Shown piece by piece: positions 1 to 9,681 of a stretch of DNA of 64,000 nt (the first letter of the stretch is position 1; each line of letters starts with the position of its first letter). This DNA comes from Allobosea sp. OK403 (GTDB lineage: Bacteria > Pseudomonadota > Alphaproteobacteria > Rhizobiales > Beijerinckiaceae), in contig NZ_FOQV01000016.1 in assembly GCF_900113835.1 (NCBI RefSeq), positions 53,971-117,970 on the forward strand, read 5' to 3'. Made by a program: the position numbers and the translations under genes. The notes under the pieces were generated by a model, which made no database searches, was not told the DNA's origin, and saw only the letters and a list, made by a program, of their open reading frames with translations.

Positions 1-42
1 ATGCGGTCGGCGCGACGCATTGTTCGCCGCCTCGAAACACCC

Positions 43-60
43 CTGACAGAATGGTGTCAG
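43..60. promoter_or_regulatory. Short inverted repeat before the DMT transporter gene
   Basis: CTGACA, a 6-nt gap and TGTCAG form a perfect dyad 40 bp upstream of the transporter start. It could be an operator or a small hairpin of an upstream transcript. No regulator is visible here, so the role is a guess. Confidence 0.3.
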
Positions 61-100
61 GAGCCTGCTGCTAGAGCTTTCCCGGGCAAGGGGAAAGTCG

Positions 101-1015
101 ATGCATCAGGACAAGGACAAATGGCTCGGCACGCTGCTGATCGTCGCTTCGGCGATCGCCTACAGCTTGTCGGGTTATTTCACTCGCCTGGTCGATCACG
201 ATGTCTGGACCATATTGTTCTGGCGCGGAATCTTCGGCGGCGTGTTCTTGGGTGCCTATATCGCATGGCGTCATCGGCCTGATTTGCTGGGTTCTGTCCG
301 TGCGATGGGATGGGCCGGGCTCTGGGTCACAATCCTGTCGGCTACCGCCACGATCTGCTTCATCAACGCTCTGCGGCTGACTCCAGTCGCGGATATCATG
401 ACGATCCACGCCGCGATCCCCTTCATGACCGCTATTCTCGCGCTCGTCATTGCCGGCGAGAAGGAGGATTGGACGACATGGGCGGCGAGCATCGCAGCGC
501 TTGCCGGGGTTGCGATCATCGTGAACCCTCAGGCATCGGCAGGGCATCTCGCCGGTTACGCCTTCGCGATGGTGATGGCGCTGTCATACGCCGCAATGAT
601 GGTGGTCATCCGCAAGAATCGGCATGTTTCCATGCTGCCGGCGGCCTGCCTGTCCGCCTTCCTCTGCGCGGTCATCGCCTTGCCCTTCGCGAGCCCCGCT
701 CACGTCACGGCAGCGAGCCTGTTCGATTTGCTCCTGTTCGGCACCGTCCAATTCGGCTTGGGCCTGCTGTTTATGACGACCGGCACACGCCTGATCTCGG
801 CGACACGTTCCGCACTGATCGGCAGCATGGAAAACCCGCTCGCACCACTATGGGTTTGGCTGGCCTTCAGCGAGCGGCCGTCCTTGCCCGCCTGGATCGG
901 CGGCAGCATCGTCATGACCGCCGTCATCGTCGATGTTCTCGTCAAATCGAGACGGAAGCGGGATCTCGCTGGAGAGGTCGAACACATGCCTCCCTCGCCA
1001 CAGCTTTCGCGGTGA
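101..1015 (+). CDS. EamA/DMT-family transporter
   Basis: 304-residue polytopic inner-membrane protein of the drug/metabolite transporter superfamily. Two EamA-type repeats are visible, roughly residues 8-142 and 155-286, each with about five hydrophobic helices, which is the normal length and layout. The C-terminus is a short charged cytosolic tail. Family members move small metabolites or drugs, but the substrate cannot be read from sequence. It converges on the MFS gene at 1040, with only about 25 bp between stop codons. The start is the first ATG in frame, preceded by a purine-rich GGGGAAAG stretch. Confidence 0.85.
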   Translation: MHQDKDKWLGTLLIVASAIAYSLSGYFTRLVDHDVWTILFWRGIFGGVFLGAYIAWRHRPDLLGSVRAMGWAGLWVTILSATATICFINALRLTPVADIMTIHAAIPFMTAILALVIAGEKEDWTTWAASIAALAGVAIIVNPQASAGHLAGYAFAMVMALSYAAMMVVIRKNRHVSMLPAACLSAFLCAVIALPFASPAHVTAASLFDLLLFGTVQFGLGLLFMTTGTRLISATRSALIGSMENPLAPLWVWLAFSERPSLPAWIGGSIVMTAVIVDVLVKSRRKRDLAGEVEHMPPSPQLSR

Positions 1016-1039
1016 TCCAGCAGACCGACCTCGAATCGC

Positions 1040-2479
1040 TCACTCCAGCGGCTTCTGATCCGCGATCGCCTCCGCCGTCGCCCTGCGTGCGCTGAACGGG
1101 GCGTGGCCCGAGACCTCGGCACCGGCATCGGGCGCGAGCCGCGCCATCCAGAACATCGACGAGGCCGAAACCAGCCCGACCAGCGCGAAGGCCGGCCAGA
1201 AATCGCCTGCTCCCAGCGCCTTGCCGCCATTGAAGGCATTGGCCGTCTCGAGCGCGAAGGCGCCGATGGTGACGCCGACGCTCAATGACAATTGCTGGGC
1301 GACACTGGAGAAGCTGGTCGCGCTCGACATCTCGCGATTGGAGACATCGGCATAGCTCAGTGCGTTGATGCCGGTGAATTGCAGCGAACGGAAGCAGCCG
1401 CCGATCAGCAGGACCGAGAGCATCAGCCAATGCGGCGTCAGCGGCGTGAACAGGCCCGAAGCCGCCAGGAAGGCCGCCCCGAACAGCGCATTGACCGTCA
1501 GCACGTTGCGGAAGCCGAAGCGCGCCAGGATCGTCCTGGCGAGCGTCTTCATGATCAGCGCGCCAGCGGCCGAGGCGAAGGTGATCAGCCCCGATTGCAA
1601 GGCGTCGAGACCGAAGCCGAGCTGCAGCATCAGCGGCAGCAGGAAGGGAATCGCGCCGATGCCGGTGCGGAAGATAGAGCCGCCGACCACGCCGATGCGG
1701 AAGGTCGGAATCCGCAGCAGCGACAGGTTGAGCACGGGATAGGCGGCCTTGCGCGCATGGAACCAGTAGGCGGTCAGCGCCGCGACGCCGGCTGCAACGC
1801 AGGCATAGGAGACCGCCTCCGGCACCAGATGGCGCCCGCCCGTGGCCAAGCCCAGCATCAGGCTGGCGAAGCCGAAGGACGACAGAATGAAACCACGAAT
1901 GTCGAGCGGCGCGACATCCTCCTCGCGTATATCCTCGAAGAACAGGCTCGCCAGCACGATGCCGACGAGACCGATCGGAATGTTGATGAAGAAGATCCAG
2001 CGCCAGTCGAAATAGGTGGTGATGAAGCCGCCCAGTGGCGGGCCGACGACGGGGCCGACCAGCGCCGGCACGGTGAGATAGGCAAGCGCGCTGACGAGCT
2101 CCGATTTCTCGACGCTGCGCAGGATCACCAGTCGGCCAACCGGCACCATCATCGCCCCGCCCATACCCTGGATGAAGCGCGCCCCGACGAAGGCCCCGAG
2201 CGAATTCGACAGGGCGCACAGCATCGACCCGACCATGAAGACGCCGAGCGCCGCCCGGAAGACCGTGCGCGCACCATAGCGGTCCGCCATCCAGCCCGAG
2301 ATCGGGATGAAGACGGCGAGGCTGACGAGATAGGAGGTCAGTGCCAGTTTCAGTGCGATCGGATCCTCGCCCAGCGATTGCGCGATCACCGGCAGCGAGG
2401 TCGCGATCACCGTGGAGTCGGTGTTCTCCATGAACAGCGCGCAAGCGACGATCAGGGGCAGGAGCTTGGCACGCTGCAT
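1040..2479 (-). CDS. MFS transporter, DHA2 (14-helix) type
   Basis: 479-residue major facilitator protein, probably a proton-driven drug or metabolite exporter. The N-terminus reads MENTDSTVIATSLP, typical of DHA2 efflux pumps. Motif A (GWMADRYGAR) lies at residues 62-71 and the antiporter motif C region (GPVVGPPLGG) at 142-151. The open frame runs upstream to 2680, but homology-like sequence begins at the ATG at 2479, so I chose that start; its Shine-Dalgarno is weak and an ATG at 2527 is an alternative. It is divergent from guaB. Substrate unknown. Confidence 0.85.
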   Translation of the reverse strand: MQRAKLLPLIVACALFMENTDSTVIATSLPVIAQSLGEDPIALKLALTSYLVSLAVFIPISGWMADRYGARTVFRAALGVFMVGSMLCALSNSLGAFVGARFIQGMGGAMMVPVGRLVILRSVEKSELVSALAYLTVPALVGPVVGPPLGGFITTYFDWRWIFFINIPIGLVGIVLASLFFEDIREEDVAPLDIRGFILSSFGFASLMLGLATGGRHLVPEAVSYACVAAGVAALTAYWFHARKAAYPVLNLSLLRIPTFRIGVVGGSIFRTGIGAIPFLLPLMLQLGFGLDALQSGLITFASAAGALIMKTLARTILARFGFRNVLTVNALFGAAFLAASGLFTPLTPHWLMLSVLLIGGCFRSLQFTGINALSYADVSNREMSSATSFSSVAQQLSLSVGVTIGAFALETANAFNGGKALGAGDFWPAFALVGLVSASSMFWMARLAPDAGAEVSGHAPFSARRATAEAIADQKPLE

Positions 2480-2799
2480 CAAGACGGAAGACTCTCGACA
2501 GGAGGCCGGACGATTTGGGGGAACCATATGGAGCAGAACGCAACGGAAACATAGCTCCCGCGGAACCGGATTGGTGGGAAGCCGAATTGCTTTCAGGTCA
2601 TAGCGGAGCGCTCGGCCACGGCTGCGGCAGAGCCTCCACTGACGGCGACGCATCGCAGCCTTGCGTCGCCATCCGGGCATTTTTCAACAACAGCCCTAGC
2701 GGCGGCGTCACACGCATGATAACGGGCCTCGTCAACCCGATCACGGCTCCCCCGCCAGATCTTGAAAACAGGCCGCTCGAACCGGCCCTGGAGTTGACG
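2480..2799. other. Divergent intergenic region between MFS gene and guaB
   Basis: 320 bp that must hold the promoters of both flanking genes. I see no gene, riboswitch or clear operator. Open frames crossing it in both directions look like upstream extensions of the two flanking genes. Confidence 0.5.
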
Positions 2800-4293
2800 A
2801 TGGCATTCCCGACTGACGGCCTCATTCGCGACGGTTTGACCTTCGACGACGTGCTGCTTGAACCCGGCCCGTCCGAGGTCATGCCGGCCGATGTCGATAT
2901 CTCGACCAAGCTTACCAAGACGATCTCGCTGAACCTGCCGATCATCGCCTCGGCCATGGACACGGTGACAGAGGCTAGGATGGCGATCGCTATGGCGCAG
3001 GCAGGCGGCCTCGGCGTCATCCATCGCAATCTGGAGGCCGATCAGCAGGCCGCCCAGGTCCGCCTCGTCAAGAAGTTCGAATCGGGGATGATCGCCAATC
3101 CGATCACCATCTATCCCGACGAAACGCTCGCCGACGCGCTTGGATTGATGAAGCAGAACGGCATCTCCGGCATTCCGGTGGTCGAGCGCGGGCCGCAGGG
3201 TCATAAGGGCAAGCTCGTCGGCATCCTGACCAACCGCGATGTCCGCTTCGCCGCCAATCCGGAGCAGCCCGTCGCCGAATTGATGACCAAGGATCGGCTG
3301 ATCACGGTGCGCGAGGGCGTCGATCAGGACGAGGCGCGCCGCCTCCTCCACCAGTTCCGTATCGAGAAGCTCCTGGTCGTCGACGATCATTATCGCTGCA
3401 TCGGCCTGATCACCGTCAAGGACATGGAGAAGCAGGTCGCCCACCCCAACGCCGCCAAGGATTCGCGTGGCCGCCTCCTGGTCGCGGCCGCGACAACGAC
3501 CGGCGATCTCGGCTTCGAACGCTCGGAGCTGCTGATCGACGCGGGCGTCGACATCATCGTCGTCGACACCGCCCATGGCCATTCCGCCAAGGTGCTGCAG
3601 GCGGTGACACGGGTGAAGAAGCTCTCCAACGCCGTCCAGATCATCGCCGGCAATGTCGCCACTGCGGGCGGCGCCCAGGCGCTGATCGACGCCGGCGCGG
3701 ATGCGATCAAGGTCGGCATCGGCCCGGGCTCGATCTGCACCACCCGTATCGTCGCCGGCGTCGGCGTGCCCCAGCTCACTGCCGTGATGGACGCAGCCTC
3801 CGCCGCGCAGAAGCTGGGCATCCCGGTCATCGCCGATGGCGGAATCAAATACTCAGGCGATCTCGCCAAGGCATTGGCGGCAGGGGCTTCTTGCGCCATG
3901 GTCGGCTCGCTGCTGGCGGGCACGGACGAGACGCCGGGCGAAGCCTTCCTTTATCAGGGCCGCTCCTACAAATCCTATCGCGGCATGGGCTCGGTCGGCG
4001 CGATGGCGCGCGGCTCGGCCGACCGCTACTTCCAGCAGGACATCAAGGACGCGCTCAAGCTTGTGCCCGAGGGCATTGAGGGCCAGGTCGCCTATAAGGG
4101 CCCGGTCTCCAGCGTCCTGCACCAGCTCGCCGGAGGCTTACGCGCCGCCATGGGCTATGTCGGCGGCAAGGATCTCGCCGATTACCAGGCGAAGGCCCGC
4201 TTCATCCGCATCACCAGCGCGGGCCTGCGCGAGAGCCATGTCCACGACGTCACGATCGTGCGCGAGAGCCCGAACTATCCGACCCGTTCTTGA
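2800..4293 (+). CDS. guaB: Inosine-5'-monophosphate dehydrogenase
   Basis: 497 residues, the usual length. It catalyses the NAD-dependent oxidation of IMP to XMP, the committed step of guanine nucleotide synthesis, in the cytosol. The TIM barrel is interrupted by two CBS domains (about residues 98-155 and 162-215). The substrate loop GPGSICTTR at 308-316 contains the catalytic Cys313, and the flap region includes YRGMGS. The frame is open upstream to 2515, but the family N-terminus begins with MAFPTDGLIRDGLTFDDVLL, preceded by CTGGAG, which fixes the start at 2800. A palindromic repeat cluster follows directly. Confidence 0.97.
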   Translation: MAFPTDGLIRDGLTFDDVLLEPGPSEVMPADVDISTKLTKTISLNLPIIASAMDTVTEARMAIAMAQAGGLGVIHRNLEADQQAAQVRLVKKFESGMIANPITIYPDETLADALGLMKQNGISGIPVVERGPQGHKGKLVGILTNRDVRFAANPEQPVAELMTKDRLITVREGVDQDEARRLLHQFRIEKLLVVDDHYRCIGLITVKDMEKQVAHPNAAKDSRGRLLVAAATTTGDLGFERSELLIDAGVDIIVVDTAHGHSAKVLQAVTRVKKLSNAVQIIAGNVATAGGAQALIDAGADAIKVGIGPGSICTTRIVAGVGVPQLTAVMDAASAAQKLGIPVIADGGIKYSGDLAKALAAGASCAMVGSLLAGTDETPGEAFLYQGRSYKSYRGMGSVGAMARGSADRYFQQDIKDALKLVPEGIEGQVAYKGPVSSVLHQLAGGLRAAMGYVGGKDLADYQAKARFIRITSAGLRESHVHDVTIVRESPNYPTRS

Positions 4294-4298
4294 GCGCA

Positions 4299-4350
4299 AG
4301 AGCAGGATGCGAAAAAGTGGGAACCGGTTTTTCGCATTAAATCCTGCTCT
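4299..4350. repeat. Dispersed hairpin repeat, GCGAAAAA family, copy 1
   Basis: Outer arms AGAGCAGGAT and ATCCTGCTCT enclose inner arms GCGAAAAA and TTTTTCGC around a GTGGGAACCGG loop. It starts 5 bp after guaB and could act as a 3' hairpin. A second copy lies at 4426, and relatives at 38517 and 58974. Confidence 0.85.
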
Positions 4351-4375
4351 CACTCTTTGATGAGAGACGGATTCA

Positions 4376-4414
4376 GATTTCAGATGGGATCACTTCGTGA
4401 ACCCATCTGAAATC
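4376..4414. repeat. 18-bp stem hairpin, copy 1
   Basis: GATTTCAGATGGGATCAC pairs with GTGAACCCATCTGAAATC over a TTC loop with one mismatch. It is one member of a tandem pair; see 4503. Confidence 0.85.
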
Positions 4415-4425
4415 ATCCGGCTCTC

Positions 4426-4475
4426 GAGCAGGATGCGAAAAAGTGGGAACCGGTTTTTCGCATTAGATCCTGCTC
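4426..4475. repeat. Dispersed hairpin repeat, GCGAAAAA family, copy 2
   Basis: Near-identical second copy of the element at 4299, with the loop-side base change ATTAG for ATTAA. Together with the 39-bp hairpin that follows, it forms the second unit of a roughly 127-bp tandem duplication. Confidence 0.85.
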
Positions 4476-4502
4476 CCCACCCTTAGTTGAAAGACGGATT
4501 CA

Positions 4503-4541
4503 GATTTCAGCTGGGATCACTCGGTGATCCCAGCTGAAATC
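4503..4541. repeat. 18-bp perfect stem hairpin, copy 2
   Basis: GATTTCAGCTGGGATCAC pairs perfectly with GTGATCCCAGCTGAAATC over TCG. Relative to copy 1, an A:T pair has become C:G on both strands of the stem, so pairing is kept. Confidence 0.88.
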
Positions 4542-4599
4542 ATCCGGCCCCAGCACAGCCTGTGCGTGGTCTCATGAAAGCCGGGAACGGGAGCGCGCG

Positions 4600-5010
4600 A
4601 TGACGTTGAAGCTGGTCTACCCCACATTGGCGATGATCCTGTGGATCTTCGTGGTGCTCGTCATCGTCTTCCTGCGCCGCCAAGCCGCTTTCAAGGGTAA
4701 GCAGGTGCGCCTGGCCGATATCGCCATCTCCACCGAGGGCTATCCCGAGCCCGCCCGGCTGGCGGCGGCGAATTTCTCGAACCAGTTCGAGACGCCGGTC
4801 ATCTTCTTCGCGCTGATCATGCTGGCAATGGAGGTCGGCGCGAGCGGCTATGCGATGGCGGGGCTGGCCTGGGCCTTCGTCGCCACCCGCGTTGTCCACA
4901 CATTGATCCATATCGGTTCGAACGCGATGAAGCCGCGCGCCGGCGTGTTCGCGCTCGGCGTGCTGATCCTGTTCCTGATGTGGATCGGGGTGGTCCTCGC
5001 GGTCGTCTGA
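4600..5010 (+). CDS. MAPEG-family membrane protein
   Basis: 136 residues with about four hydrophobic helices. The MAPEG (membrane-associated eicosanoid/glutathione) fold is suggested by the pattern EPARLAAANFSNQFETPVIFF followed by RVVHTLIHI. Bacterial members are poorly characterised; some have glutathione-dependent activity, but nothing here proves catalysis. The ATG at 4600 follows GGGAGCGCGCG. It stands alone between the guaB repeat cluster and the RND efflux operon. Confidence 0.8.
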   Translation: MTLKLVYPTLAMILWIFVVLVIVFLRRQAAFKGKQVRLADIAISTEGYPEPARLAAANFSNQFETPVIFFALIMLAMEVGASGYAMAGLAWAFVATRVVHTLIHIGSNAMKPRAGVFALGVLILFLMWIGVVLAVV

Positions 5011-5217
5011 GACGACGCACGCCAGAGGCGATTCGCGAGCCTGATATATCCTGTCTGGACGCCTGTCACATCCTCGCTACATGCCGCGATAAACCGTGTT
5101 TACAGCTTGCGCCCCTGACCCAGCGTCGGCATGCTAAATGCTTGCGGCGGTAACGGTTTGGGGACAACCGTTTGGTGGGGTTCAGAGGCTCGTCCTCCCT
5201 CTGGCGCAAGGCTTGAC

Positions 5218-6459
5218 ATGGCAGTTCTGACTTTTAGGCGCGTGGCTCTTTTGGCCGTTGTCGGCGCCGTCGGCGCAGGCGCGGGTTTTCATTATGCCGG
5301 CAAGCCGGTGCCATGGCCTCTCGACAAGATACCTTACGGCAAGGTCATACCACCTCTGACGGAAGCCGCGCAGCCCGTGCAACGCGCAGCAGCCCCGCAA
5401 CGCCTGCCGGTAACGATCGTCACCGCCAAGGCCGAGCGGATGCCGATGCCCGTACGGCTCGACGCCATCGGCACGGTGCAGACACTGTCGGCCGTCACTG
5501 TGCGCTCCCGCGTCGAAAGCCAGATCATGGAGGTCGGCTTCAAGGACGGCGATTACGTCAAGAAGGGTGACTTGCTCTTCCGGCTCGATTCCCGCCAGCT
5601 CGAAACGCAGCTCAGGCAGGCCGAGGCGAATGTCGTACGCGACAAGGCCTCGCTGGTCTCGGCCGAGGCCGATCTGCGCCGCGCTGAGGAACTCGCCAAG
5701 CGCGACTTCGCCACCGACCAGCGGCTCGAGACGGCGCGCGCCGCGGCCGCGACCTTGCGGGCCTCGATCCTCGGCGGCGAAGCGGCCGTCGACGGGCTGA
5801 AGGTCCAGCTCAGCTACTACACCATCGTCTCGCCGGTTTCGGGGCGCATCGGCGTCGCCGCACTGAAGGAGGGCAACATTGCCAAGGTCGGCGATACCTC
5901 CGGCGCCTTGGCGACGATCAACCAGATCGACCCGATCTATGCCAGCTTCGCCCTGCCCCAGCGCTATCTGCCGGCGATCCGCACCGCGATGAACGCCGAC
6001 ACGGCCACGGTGCTGGCTACGCAGCAAGGCGTCGCCAAGGGCGTCGAGGGCAAGATCGCAGTGGTCGACAACACGGTCGACGCCACCACCGGAACGATCC
6101 AGCTGCGCGCCATCTTCGACAATGCGGCCGAGGCCCTCTGGCCGGGCGCGCTCTGCCAGATCCGCGTCACCTTGCGCGTCGAGCCCGATGCGCTGACCGT
6201 GCCGCGCGAGGCCGTCCAGAACGGCCAGAACGGCCCCTACGTCTTCGTCATCGAAGACAACATCGCCAAAGCGCGCACGGTCGTGCTCGACCGCACCGTG
6301 GACGGGCGCGTCGTGCTCGCCTCGGGCCTGCAGGGCGGCGAAGCTATCGTCGTCGACGGCGCACTGCTGCTGACCGATGGCGCCCGCACGATCGAGCGCA
6401 ATCGCGGCGGCCAGCAGGTGCCGAGCAACCAGACCTCTCAGCGCGGGAGTGCCGGCTGA
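5218..6459 (+). CDS. RND efflux periplasmic adaptor subunit (HlyD/AcrA type)
   Basis: 413 residues. An N-terminal membrane anchor or signal segment (residues 5-25) is followed by a lipoyl half-motif, a coiled-coil hairpin (about 120-185, rich in EA and RQ), a second lipoyl half and beta-barrel domains. It should link the inner-membrane pump encoded next to an outer-membrane channel, none of which is encoded nearby. The upstream ATG at 5131 is rejected because the hydrophobic leader starts at 5218. The stop codon overlaps the next start (ATGA-type overlap), so the two subunits are probably translationally coupled. Confidence 0.9.
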   Translation: MAVLTFRRVALLAVVGAVGAGAGFHYAGKPVPWPLDKIPYGKVIPPLTEAAQPVQRAAAPQRLPVTIVTAKAERMPMPVRLDAIGTVQTLSAVTVRSRVESQIMEVGFKDGDYVKKGDLLFRLDSRQLETQLRQAEANVVRDKASLVSAEADLRRAEELAKRDFATDQRLETARAAAATLRASILGGEAAVDGLKVQLSYYTIVSPVSGRIGVAALKEGNIAKVGDTSGALATINQIDPIYASFALPQRYLPAIRTAMNADTATVLATQQGVAKGVEGKIAVVDNTVDATTGTIQLRAIFDNAAEALWPGALCQIRVTLRVEPDALTVPREAVQNGQNGPYVFVIEDNIAKARTVVLDRTVDGRVVLASGLQGGEAIVVDGALLLTDGARTIERNRGGQQVPSNQTSQRGSAG

Positions 6460-9400
6460 TGAACCTGCCCGAGGCCTGCATTCGTCGTCCTGTGATGACG
6501 ACGTTGATCATGGCGACCTTCCTGATCTTCGGCTTCTTCGCCTTCAAGCAATTGCCGGTCGCGGCGCTGCCGCGCGTCGATTTCCCGACCATCAATGTCA
6601 GCGCCCGCATGCCGGGCGCATCGCCTGAGACGATGGCCTCCTCGATTGCGGCTCCGCTCGAACGCGAATTCGCCTCGATCTCCGGCATCACCTCGATGTC
6701 CTCGGTCTCGCAGCAGGGCTCGACCTCGATCACGCTGCAATTCGACCTCAACCGCAACATCGATGGTGCCGCGCTCGACGTGCAGGCGGCGCTGAGCGCG
6801 ACCGCCCGACGGCTGCCGCCAGAGCTGCCGACGCCGCCAAGCTTCCGCAAGGTCAACCCGGCCGATACGCCGATCCTGTTCATGGTGCTGACCTCGGCCA
6901 CCAAGCCGCTCTACGAGGTCCATGAGTTCGGCGAGAACGTGCTGCAGCAGCAGATTTCGCAGCTCAACGGCGTCGCCCAGGTCAACATCTTCGGCGCGCA
7001 GAAATACGCCGTGCGCGTCAAGATCAATCCCGATGCGGTCTCCTCGCGCGGCCTTGCGCTCTCGGATGTGCGCACCGCCATCGCCGCCGCCAACTCCAAT
7101 TCGCCCGTCGGAACGCTGAACGGCGAGAACCAGCGCCTGACGCTGGGCGCGACCGGCCAGATGGAGCGCGCCGGCGAATACGGCAATCTGATCGTAGCCC
7201 AGAAGAACGGCGTGCCGATCCGGCTCGAGGATCTCGCGACCGTGTATGACTCGGTCGAGAACGACCAGACCGCGAGCTGGTACAATGGCCAGCGCTCGAT
7301 CCTGCTCGCCGTCTATCGCCAGTCCGACGCCAATACCGTCGATGTCGTCGACAGCATCAAGGCCCGGATCGAGAGCTATCGGTCACAGTTGCCTGCCGCG
7401 ATCGAGCTGTACGCGCTGAACGACCGCTCGATCCCGATCCGCGAAGCGGTCGAGGATGTCGAGTTCTCGCTCGTCGTCGCGATCGCGCTCGTGATCATGG
7501 TGATCTTCTTGTTCCTGAAGAGCCTGGCGGCGACCGTGATCCCGACGCTGGCGCTGCCGATCTCGCTCATCGGCACCTTCGCGATCATGTATGCGCTCGG
7601 CTATTCGCTCGACAACATCTCGCTGCTGGCGCTGACGCTGGCGGTCGGCTTCGTCGTCGACGACGCCATCGTCATGCTGGAGAACATCATCCGGCATATC
7701 GAGATGGGCAAGAAGCCGTTCCAGGCGGCACTCGACGGCTCGCGCGAGATCGGCTTCACCATCCTGTCCATCACCATCTCGCTGGTGGCGGTGTTCATCC
7801 CGGTCTTCTTCATGGGTGGTGTCGTCGGCAAGGTCTTCGCCGAGTTCGCCGGCACGATCGCCGCCTCGATCATCGTCTCGGGCTTCGTCTCGCTGACATT
7901 GACGCCAATGCTATGCGCCCGCTTCCTCAAGGCGCATGACCATCACAAGAAGCCCAACATCGTCGAGCGGGTCTTCGAGGCCGGCTTCCAGGCGATGCTC
8001 GACGCCTATCGCTGGACACTGGATTGGGTCCTCAAGGCCCGCGTCCTGATGCTGATCTTCACGCTCGGCACCGTCTGGGTCTCGGCGACGCTCTACACCT
8101 CGATCCCAAAGGGCTTCTTCCCGACCGAGGATACCGGCCTGTTGCGCGCCTCGACCGAAGGACCGCCCGACACCTCCTTCGAGGCCATGGCGGAGCGCCA
8201 GCAACGGGTCTCGGCCATCGTCAAGGCCGATCCCGCAGTCGATTATCTGAACGCCAATATCGGCGGCTTCAACGCCACCAGCAACGGCTTCATGTTCATC
8301 TCGCTGAAGCCGAAAGAGGAGCGCGACAAGGCCGAGGTGGTCATTGCCAGGCTCAGACGCGCGACCGCCGAGGTGCCCGGCATCACCGCCGTGTTCCAGC
8401 AGGTCCAGAACATCAACCTGAATGCCGGGCGCTCCTCGCGTGCGCAGTACCTCTATTCGCTGCAGGGGCCGGACCTGAATCAGCTCTTCACCTATGCCCC
8501 GCTGATGCAGCAGCGCCTGTCGCAGATCCCGCAATTGCGCGACGCCAATATCGACCTGCAACTACGCAATCCGCAGCTCTCTATCGATATCGACCGCGAG
8601 CGCGCCGCCAGCCTCGGCATCACCAGCGACCAGATCCGGCAGGCGCTGGGCAACGCCTTCGGCTCGCGCCAGATCGCGACGATCTTCACTCCGGCGACCG
8701 ACTATCAGGTCATCATGGAGGCCGACCGCATCTACCAGCAGGATCCAGGCGTGCTCTCGCGCCTGCAACTCAAGGCCGCAAACGGTCTCAATGTGCCGCT
8801 GGAATCGGTCGCGACGATCAAGCCGAGCGTCGGGCCGCTGGCGGTCAACCGCATCTCGCAGCAGCCGGCGGTGACGATCTCGTTCAACACCGCGCCGGGC
8901 ATCTCTCTCGGCGACGCGGTCAACGCCATCCGGGCGGCAGAGCGCGACGTCAACCTGCCCACCACCATCGTCACCAGCTTCGCAGGCTCCGCACAGCTCT
9001 TCCAGGATGCGCTGAAGGGCCAGGGGCTGCTGATCTTCGCCGCGATCCTGGTGATCTACATCATCCTCGGGATTCTCTACGAGAGCTTCATCCACCCGAT
9101 CACGATCCTGTCCGGCCTGCCCTCGGCCGGCCTGGGCGCCCTGCTCGCGCTTGAATATTTCGGCATGGACCTGTCCGTGATCGCGATCATCGGCATCCTG
9201 ATGCTCGTCGGCATCGTCAAGAAGAACGCGATCATGATGGTCGATTTCGCGATCGAGCGGCGCAAGATGGGCGATGACGCGCTTAGCGCCATCCGCGAGG
9301 CGGCGCTGGTGCGCTTCCGGCCGATCATGATGACGAGCTTTGCGGCGATCTTCGGCGTGCTGCCGATCGCGCTCGGCCATGGCGCCGGTGCCGAATTGCG

Positions 9401-9602
9401 CCAGCCCCTCGGCATCGCCGTCGTCGGCGGCCTGATGGTCTCGCAATTGCTGACCCTCTACATCACCCCGGTCGTCTATTTTTATCTCGACAAGGTCGAC
9501 AGCTGGCTCTCGGGTCGCGACCGGCGGGAGAGCCAGCAGGACATGCTCGTGCCTGGCGTCCCCGTGGCGGTACCTCAGGCCGTCCACAAGCCGGAGCTCT
9601 GA
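6459..9602 (+). CDS. RND multidrug efflux permease (HAE1, MdtB/MdtC-like)
   Basis: 1047 residues, full length for a hydrophobe/amphiphile efflux-1 pump. Twelve helices and two large periplasmic loops are evident. The proton-relay pair Asp401-Asp402 sits in GFVVDDAIVMLEN in helix 4, equivalent to AcrB Asp407/Asp408. It works as a trimer in the inner membrane, driven by proton import, with the preceding adaptor. The sequence resembles MdtB/MdtC more than AcrB, a judgement from memory rather than a tree. A strong terminator follows. Confidence 0.93.
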   Translation: MNLPEACIRRPVMTTLIMATFLIFGFFAFKQLPVAALPRVDFPTINVSARMPGASPETMASSIAAPLEREFASISGITSMSSVSQQGSTSITLQFDLNRNIDGAALDVQAALSATARRLPPELPTPPSFRKVNPADTPILFMVLTSATKPLYEVHEFGENVLQQQISQLNGVAQVNIFGAQKYAVRVKINPDAVSSRGLALSDVRTAIAAANSNSPVGTLNGENQRLTLGATGQMERAGEYGNLIVAQKNGVPIRLEDLATVYDSVENDQTASWYNGQRSILLAVYRQSDANTVDVVDSIKARIESYRSQLPAAIELYALNDRSIPIREAVEDVEFSLVVAIALVIMVIFLFLKSLAATVIPTLALPISLIGTFAIMYALGYSLDNISLLALTLAVGFVVDDAIVMLENIIRHIEMGKKPFQAALDGSREIGFTILSITISLVAVFIPVFFMGGVVGKVFAEFAGTIAASIIVSGFVSLTLTPMLCARFLKAHDHHKKPNIVERVFEAGFQAMLDAYRWTLDWVLKARVLMLIFTLGTVWVSATLYTSIPKGFFPTEDTGLLRASTEGPPDTSFEAMAERQQRVSAIVKADPAVDYLNANIGGFNATSNGFMFISLKPKEERDKAEVVIARLRRATAEVPGITAVFQQVQNINLNAGRSSRAQYLYSLQGPDLNQLFTYAPLMQQRLSQIPQLRDANIDLQLRNPQLSIDIDRERAASLGITSDQIRQALGNAFGSRQIATIFTPATDYQVIMEADRIYQQDPGVLSRLQLKAANGLNVPLESVATIKPSVGPLAVNRISQQPAVTISFNTAPGISLGDAVNAIRAAERDVNLPTTIVTSFAGSAQLFQDALKGQGLLIFAAILVIYIILGILYESFIHPITILSGLPSAGLGALLALEYFGMDLSVIAIIGILMLVGIVKKNAIMMVDFAIERRKMGDDALSAIREAALVRFRPIMMTSFAAIFGVLPIALGHGAGAELRQPLGIAVVGGLMVSQLLTLYITPVVYFYLDKVDSWLSGRDRRESQQDMLVPGVPVAVPQAVHKPEL

Positions 9603-9646
9603 GGCAAAGGGGCGATATTCGCCCCTGTTTGCCTGCCTCATGATCC

Positions 9647-9681
9647 AAAGGGCGCGCTGCGTTAAGCATCGCGCCCTTTTT
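9647..9681 (+). terminator. Rho-independent terminator of the RND operon
   Basis: AAAGGGCGCG and CGCGCCCTTTTT form a GC-rich stem followed by T residues, 45 bp after the permease stop. A smaller hairpin, GGGGCG-ATATT-CGCCCC, lies just before it. Confidence 0.85.

Noticed and set aside
942..2552. A 536-codon minus-strand frame overlapping the MFS gene
   Set aside because: It is frame-shifted against the real MFS transporter and has no hydrophobic segments or motifs.
1292..2554. A 420-codon plus-strand frame
   Set aside because: It is antisense to the MFS gene; the product is Gln/Arg/Asp-rich without domain structure.
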